Of a stretch of 17,696 nucleotides of DNA, positions 13,871 to 17,696 are shown piece by piece. Every line of letters begins with the position of its first letter. Position 1 is the stretch's first letter. The stretch covers positions 1 through 17,696 of the forward strand of contig JAVXAG010000029.1 in assembly GCA_036660615.1 (NCBI GenBank), in the 5' to 3' direction. The notes under the pieces were generated by a model that did not search any database, was not told the origin of the DNA, and worked only from the letters and a program-made list of their open reading frames with translations. The DNA is from JAVXAG01 sp036660615. Lineage in GTDB: Bacteria; Bacillota; Clostridia; Peptostreptococcales; Anaerovoracaceae. The position numbers and the translations under genes were made by a program.

Positions 13871-14269
13871 ATGGCTAAAGCTGTAAAAAAGACAGTTAGA
13901 AAAAAGAGAAGAGAACGCAAGAATATTGAAAAAGGCCAGGCACATATCCAATCCACCTTTAATAATACTCTAGTTACTCTTACAGATTTAAGTGGTAATG
14001 CACTTTCATGGTCAAGTGCAGGATCATTAGGATTCAAGGGTTCAAGAAAATCAACACCATTCGCAGCGCAGATGGCTGCTGAAGAAGCAACAAAAGCTGC
14101 AATGGAACATGGTTTAAAGACCGTTGAAGTATATGTAAAGGGTCCAGGCTCTGGAAGAGAAGCAGCTATTAGAGCGCTTCAATCCGCAGGTCTTGAAATC
14201 ACAATGATTAAAGACATTACACCTATTCCACATAATGGGTGTAGACCACCAAAAAGAAGAAGAGTCTAA
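13871..14269 (+). CDS. rpsK: 30S ribosomal protein S11
   Basis: S11 forms part of the platform of the small subunit, near the E site and the Shine-Dalgarno helix. The 132-residue product has a basic N terminus, then GQAHIQSTFNNTLVTLTDLSGN and SAGSLGFKGSRKSTPFAAQMAAE. It ends with the highly conserved TPIPHNGCRPPKRRRV. Its ribosome binding site overlaps the stop codon of rpsM (TAAGGAGGT, 13855-13863), indicating tight coupling. Confidence 0.98.
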   Translation: MAKAVKKTVRKKRRERKNIEKGQAHIQSTFNNTLVTLTDLSGNALSWSSAGSLGFKGSRKSTPFAAQMAAEEATKAAMEHGLKTVEVYVKGPGSGREAAIRALQSAGLEITMIKDITPIPHNGCRPPKRRRV

Positions 14270-14291
14270 GTGAAGGGAGGAGTAATATAAA

Positions 14292-14912
14292 ATGGCAAGA
14301 TATACAGGTGCTAACTGCAGATTATGCAGAAGAGAAGGTCAAAAGCTATTCTTAAAGGGCGAAAGATGCTATAGCGGCAAGTGCGCAATGGAAAAAAGAA
14401 ATTACGCTCCTGGACAACATGGTCAGGCAAGGAAAAAAGTGTCTGAGTATGGTACTCAGTTAAGGGAAAAGCAAAAAGCTAAGAGATTCTATGGTTTACA
14501 GGAAACTCAATTTAGAAATTTATTTGACAAAGCAGATAGAAAAACAGGTAAGACTGGTGAAAACTTATTAATCTTACTTGAAACAAGACTTGACAACATT
14601 GTCTTCAGACTAGGTTTTGCTTCATCAAGAAAAGAAGCAAGACAATTGGTAGTCCATGGACATTTCACTTTGAATGGCAGAAAAGCTACAATTCCATCAA
14701 TTGAAGTTAAGGCTGGAGATGTTATCAAAGTAAAAGAAAAAAGTACAAATTCTCCTAAGTTTAAGGAGATCAAAGAAATGTCAATTACTGTACCATCATG
14801 GATGACAGTTGACACTGAAAAATTAGAAGGTAAAGTTGTTGCACTGCCAAGAAGAGAAGAAATCGATACTCCAATTGCAGAGCATTTAATCGTCGAGTTG
14901 TATTCCAAATAA
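14292..14912 (+). CDS. rpsD: 30S ribosomal protein S4, zinc-binding form
   Basis: S4 is a primary 16S rRNA binder that starts assembly of the small-subunit body; in some bacteria it also represses its own operon. The 206-residue product has the N-terminal zinc cluster Cys9-x2-Cys12-x13-Cys26-x4-Cys31, followed by the RNYAPGQHGQARKKVSEYGTQLREKQK region. An S4 RNA-binding domain lies near residues 95-155 (RLDNIVFRLGFASSRKEARQLVVHGH). The start is preceded by GGGAGG (14275-14280). Unlike Bacillus subtilis, where rpsD is elsewhere, it is here in the alpha operon. Confidence 0.98.
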   Translation: MARYTGANCRLCRREGQKLFLKGERCYSGKCAMEKRNYAPGQHGQARKKVSEYGTQLREKQKAKRFYGLQETQFRNLFDKADRKTGKTGENLLILLETRLDNIVFRLGFASSRKEARQLVVHGHFTLNGRKATIPSIEVKAGDVIKVKEKSTNSPKFKEIKEMSITVPSWMTVDTEKLEGKVVALPRREEIDTPIAEHLIVELYSK

Positions 14913-14956
14913 TATAGCATGACTATGTTAAACGGAATAAAAAGGAGGGTTTTTGA

Positions 14957-15901
14957 GTGATAGAAATCGAAAAACCAATAATCAATAAGTATATAGATGA
15001 AGAAATCAATTATGGTAAATTTATAGTTGAGCCTCTAGAAAGAGGATACGGTACAACTCTAGGGAATTGTTTAAGAAGAATTCTTCTAAGTTCATTACCG
15101 GGAGCGGCCGTTACATCAGTTAAAATCGACGGAATACTTCACGAGTTTTCAACAATTCCAGGAGTTAAAGAAGACGTTACAGAAATCATTTTGAACTTAA
15201 AGAAACTTGCTGTAAGATTAAACGGAGAAAACACAAAGAGAGTTATTATCAATGCGGTTGGACCAAAGGAAGTAACAGCGTCAGACATTATTGGAGATTC
15301 CGAAATGGAAATTTTCAATCCTGATTTGCACATTGCTACTCTTGAAGAAAACGCAACCCTTGTTATGGAAATTAACCTATCAAGGGGAAGAGGTTATGTA
15401 CCTGCTGATCAAAACAAGACAGAAAGTACACCTATCTCAGTAATTCCAGTTGACTCAATTTATACACCTGTAACAAAGGTGAACTTCACAGTTGAGAATA
15501 CAAGAGTTGGGCAAGTTACAGACTATGATAGACTAAACCTTGAGATTTGGACAGACGGATCAATCACACCAGAAGAAGGAGTTTCTATTGGTGCTAAAAT
15601 CATGCAGGAACATTTGAATCTTTTCATTCAGTTGAATGATTCAATAGATGGCATTGAGATTATGGTTGAGAAGGAAGAAGACCAAAAGGAAAAGGCGCTT
15701 GAAATGACAATTGAAGAATTAGAACTATCAGTTCGTTCTTTCAACTGTTTAAAGAGAGCAGCTATAAATACTGTAGAAGAACTTACTCTTCGTTCAGAAG
15801 AAGATATGATGAAGGTCCGTAACCTTGGCAAGAAATCTCTTGACGAAGTAAGAAACAAATTGGAAGAATTAGGTCTTGAACTTAGACCTAGTGATGATTA
15901 A
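14957..15901 (+). CDS. rpoA: RNA polymerase alpha subunit (GTG start)
   Basis: Alpha dimerises to start RNA polymerase assembly and its C-terminal domain contacts activators and upstream promoter DNA. The 314-residue product has the N-terminal assembly domain (to about residue 225) with FIVEPLERGYGTTLGNCLRRILLSSLPGAAV. The C-terminal domain (about 250-314) contains ELSVRSFNCLKRAAINTVEEL and the KVRNLGKKSLDEV helix-hairpin-helix. The start is GTG at 14957, seven bases after AAAGGAGGG (14941-14949). It lies in the usual place between rpsD and rplQ, so polymerase and ribosome synthesis share transcripts. Confidence 0.98.
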   Translation: MIEIEKPIINKYIDEEINYGKFIVEPLERGYGTTLGNCLRRILLSSLPGAAVTSVKIDGILHEFSTIPGVKEDVTEIILNLKKLAVRLNGENTKRVIINAVGPKEVTASDIIGDSEMEIFNPDLHIATLEENATLVMEINLSRGRGYVPADQNKTESTPISVIPVDSIYTPVTKVNFTVENTRVGQVTDYDRLNLEIWTDGSITPEEGVSIGAKIMQEHLNLFIQLNDSIDGIEIMVEKEEDQKEKALEMTIEELELSVRSFNCLKRAAINTVEELTLRSEEDMMKVRNLGKKSLDEVRNKLEELGLELRPSDD

Positions 15902-15925
15902 GCACGCAAAGAAAGGAGAATCGAA

Positions 15926-16267
15926 ATGCCAGGATACAGAAAACTAGGCAGACCAACAGCTCACAGAAAAGCAATGCTTAGAAATATCGTAACTGATCTA
16001 TTTAGAGAAGGAAGAATTTCTACGACTGATTGCAGAGCTAAGGAAGCTAGAAGAGAAGCAGAAAAGTTAATTACACTTGCAAAACGTGGCGATCTTCATG
16101 CTAGAAGACAAGTACTTGCTTACGTTTATGACGAAGATGTAGTTACAAAGCTATTTGATGAAATAGCTCTTAAGTACGCTGATAGAAACGGTGGGTATAC
16201 AAGAATTCTTAAGTTAGGACCTAGACAGGGTGACTGTGCTGAGGTTGTATTCTTAGAACTAGTATAG
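15926..16267 (+). CDS. rplQ: 50S ribosomal protein L17
   Basis: L17 lies near the tunnel exit of the large subunit. The 113-residue product begins MPGYRKLGRPTAHRKAMLRN and contains GRISTTDCRAKEARREAEKLITLAKRGD, the DRNGGYTRILKLGPRQGD signature and the short C terminus common in Gram-positive species. An AAAGGAG site precedes the ATG. It is the last gene of the cluster, followed within 20 nt by a strong terminator. The energy-coupling-factor transporter genes that often follow rplQ in Firmicutes are absent. Confidence 0.98.
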   Translation: MPGYRKLGRPTAHRKAMLRNIVTDLFREGRISTTDCRAKEARREAEKLITLAKRGDLHARRQVLAYVYDEDVVTKLFDEIALKYADRNGGYTRILKLGPRQGDCAEVVFLELV

Positions 16268-16282
16268 TAGATACAAAATTTA

Positions 16283-16325
16283 AACTCCGTATGCATTGTG
16301 AGAACAATGTGTGCGGAGTTTTTTT
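16283..16325 (+). terminator. Intrinsic terminator of the ribosomal protein cluster
   Basis: A 17-bp stem with a few G-U pairs (16283-16299 with 16304-16320) closed by a GAGA loop is followed immediately by TTTTT; counting the two T bases at the stem end, the T tract is seven long. It lies 15 nt past rplQ and separates the cluster from the convergent LysR gene, for which it may also serve in the other direction with a poorer T tract. Confidence 0.93.
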
Positions 16326-16333
16326 GTGGAGAT

Positions 16334-17194
16334 TTACAGCTGCAGATGAGCATCTTTTTTGGAAATATAGTTATAAAAATCCTTTATAACTGGTGATGAA
16401 GTTTTTTTGTTTTGGGTTAAAATAACGTAGCGTTTGCATATTGGGTTTGAAATGTGGAGAAGTTTGACTTTGCTGCTTTGGACATTGCCCCAGACATTTA
16501 CTGGCCAAAACGCAACACCAAGGCCTGCTCCGATTAAGTCTTTTACTGTCTTTGGGCTGTCACTTTCAAAGACTACGTTGGCTTGGAAGCCGGCCATAAG
16601 GCAAAACTCATCGCAAATGGTTCTAAATGGGCGTGAGACTGACAAACTTATGAAAGGCGCATCTTTAATAGTTGACAGGTCAATGTCATGGCTCCCTGCT
16701 GTTTCCCACGCAACAGGAACAGCCAGAAATATTTCTTCATGCAACAAAATATCCTGTGAACTTCCAATGGAGGAGCTTGTACTTGCAGACACCCTTATAT
16801 CCCAATCATCAGAGTCGCTGTCCTGAGAAAGTTGGAAATGAACTTCGGGGTGAGTGGCTTTGTATTTTATTATCATTTTGGTTAGAAGTTCAGAAGCAGA
16901 TAAAAGGTTGAGTTTTATTGTGTTTTCTGCAACTCCGGCAACTTCTAATATCTCTCTTGGCAATTCATCAAGGGAGTCGAGTATTGGTGCAAGTTTCTTC
17001 TGCAAGAATTTGCCACTAGGACTAAGCTGAATGTTTCTTCCCGATCTAATAAAAAGTTTTACATTTAACTCATCCTCAAGTCGTTTTATTGATTGACTCA
17101 GGGCAGGCTGAGCAATATGCAACATCTTGGAAGCTTGTGTCATATGTTCATACCTTGCGGTGACCATAAAATATTTTAGTTGAAGTAGTTCCAT
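16334..17194 (-). CDS. LysR-type transcriptional regulator
   Basis: This is a 286-residue LysR-family DNA-binding regulator of unknown target. The N-terminal winged helix-turn-helix is clear: residues 1-60 contain LQLKYFMVTARYEHMTQASKMLHIAQPALSQSIKRLEDELNVKLF, including the AQPALSQSIKRLE recognition helix. The rest (about 90-286) is a periplasmic-binding-protein-like effector domain, with the late GLGVAFWPV typical of the family. The ligand cannot be read from sequence. The start is supported by AAAGGGG on the - strand (17201-17207). It is convergent with the ribosomal cluster and divergent from a small membrane-protein gene, the usual arrangement of a LysR regulator with its target. Confidence 0.93.
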   Translation of the reverse strand: MELLQLKYFMVTARYEHMTQASKMLHIAQPALSQSIKRLEDELNVKLFIRSGRNIQLSPSGKFLQKKLAPILDSLDELPREILEVAGVAENTIKLNLLSASELLTKMIIKYKATHPEVHFQLSQDSDSDDWDIRVSASTSSSIGSSQDILLHEEIFLAVPVAWETAGSHDIDLSTIKDAPFISLSVSRPFRTICDEFCLMAGFQANVVFESDSPKTVKDLIGAGLGVAFWPVNVWGNVQSSKVKLLHISNPICKRYVILTQNKKTSSPVIKDFYNYISKKDAHLQL

Positions 17195-17240
17195 TGTAAA
17201 CCCCTTTCAATAATACATAATATAGAAGTTATCAAAACGA

Positions 17241-17258
17241 TATAATTTATATATTATA
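17241..17258. promoter_or_regulatory. Palindrome between the LysR gene and the divergent membrane-protein gene
   Basis: TATAAT (17241-17246) and ATTATA (17253-17258) form perfect 6-bp inverted arms around six A/T bases. LysR regulators bind A+T-rich interrupted dyads of the T-N11-A kind in the divergent promoter region, so this is a candidate operator. TATAAT could equally be a -10 box for the + strand gene. The whole region is A+T-rich, so chance is a real alternative. Confidence 0.3.
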
Positions 17259-17312
17259 CATTAACATATTTTTGATGTAAAATAAAGCAGAAAAGAAAAG
17301 GAGAACGATAAA

Positions 17313-17612
17313 ATGTCACAAATATTTGAAACACTTATGTTAATTTGTTTTGGTCTATCGTGGCCAATATCAGTAATGAAATCATATAGAGCAAGAACTG
17401 CCAAGGGCAAAAGTGTGTTCTTTGTAATGATTATTATGGCGGGATATTTATTTGGAATTTCCAGCAAAATAGTAGCAGGAAACATAAATTATGTGTTGAT
17501 ACTGTACATTGTAAATCTGCTAATGGTATCAGTTGATTTTGTTCTGTACTTTAGGAATAGAAGACTGGATATCAAGGAAACAGAGACTACCCAAAAGTTA
17601 AAAGTAGCTTAG
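17313..17612 (+). CDS. Small three-helix membrane protein, PQ-loop/SemiSWEET-like
   Basis: The 99-residue product has three hydrophobic segments at about residues 5-25, 34-54 and 58-80, with a basic YRARTAKGKS loop between the first and second and a charged C-terminal tail. This is the layout of SemiSWEET-type half transporters and other single PQ-loop proteins. Where SemiSWEETs have Pro-Gln near the end of helix 1, this one has Trp17-Pro18; an asparagine in helix 3 (Asn68) is at a plausible pore position. The start follows AAAGGAG (17297-17303) by nine bases. It is divergent from the LysR gene and followed by its own terminator, so is likely transcribed alone. The transported substrate, if any, is unknown. 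Confidence 0.75.
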   Translation: MSQIFETLMLICFGLSWPISVMKSYRARTAKGKSVFFVMIIMAGYLFGISSKIVAGNINYVLILYIVNLLMVSVDFVLYFRNRRLDIKETETTQKLKVA

Positions 17613-17644
17613 TAAAATAATTTAATATATATGAAAAGGGAGAT

Positions 17645-17668
17645 AGACAAAAGTTTGTCTCTTTTTTT
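17645..17668 (+). terminator. Intrinsic terminator after the PQ-loop-like gene
   Basis: AGACAA (17645-17650) pairs with TTGTCT (17655-17660) around AAGT, followed by C and seven T bases (17662-17668). It lies 32 nt past the stop codon. The stem is short, but the T tract is uninterrupted. Confidence 0.8.
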
Positions 17669-17696
17669 CGTGGGAAAAGGGAATTTCGAGCATTAT

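Noticed and set aside
16434..16911. + strand open frames inside the LysR gene
   Set aside because: The - strand frame has a clear LysR helix-turn-helix and effector domain with its own ribosome binding site. The + frames have no recognisable features.

Overview
This window is almost entirely one long ribosomal-protein gene cluster of the S10-spc-alpha type from a low-G+C, Gram-positive bacterium, most likely a member of the Clostridia. The assignment rests on several sequence features: strong AGGAGG-type ribosome binding sites before most genes, AGA-dominated arginine codons, zinc-binding forms of S14, S4, L36 and adenylate kinase, and a Firmicutes-like gene order that nevertheless keeps rpsD inside the alpha operon. 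I cannot name the genus with confidence.

Layout. Bases 1-461 hold a G+C-rich (about 56%) tandem array: two identical 203-bp units plus the first 55 bp of a third. Each unit carries three copies of a 19-bp motif that matches the sigma-54 -24/-12 promoter core, seven copies in all, and all point toward the ribosomal genes. Bases 466-600 are A+T-rich with nothing I can identify. A good housekeeping promoter (601-629) follows. It is followed by a leader of about 235 nt with several hairpins, including a terminator-like one and two GTAC-containing stems that could re-pair with each other.

Bases 871-16267 encode 31 proteins, all on the + strand: rpsJ, rplC, rplD, rplW, rplB, rpsS, rplV, rpsC, rplP, rpmC, rpsQ, rplN, rplX, rplE, rpsZ (rpsN type Z), rpsH, rplF, rplR, rpsE, rpmD, rplO, secY, adk, map, infA, rpmJ, rpsM, rpsK, rpsD, rpoA and rplQ. 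Together they supply about half of the ribosomal proteins, the Sec channel, adenylate kinase, methionine aminopeptidase, IF-1 and the RNA polymerase alpha subunit. Most genes are 10-25 nt apart or overlap by 1 nt. The exceptions are three gaps that look structured: rpsJ-rplC (138 nt), rpsZ-rpsH (61 nt) and rpmJ-rpsM (111 nt). These are candidate internal control sites. S3 carries an unusual low-complexity tail of about 90 residues.

A strong intrinsic terminator (16283-16325) ends the cluster. Beyond it is an unrelated two-gene module: a LysR-type regulator on the - strand, and a divergent 99-residue, three-helix membrane protein of the PQ-loop/SemiSWEET type on the + strand. An 18-bp A+T palindrome in the region between them is a possible operator. 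A second intrinsic terminator closes the small gene.

The parts most worth a second look are the sigma-54-like array upstream of a ribosomal operon and the S10 leader. The protein-coding part is otherwise conventional.
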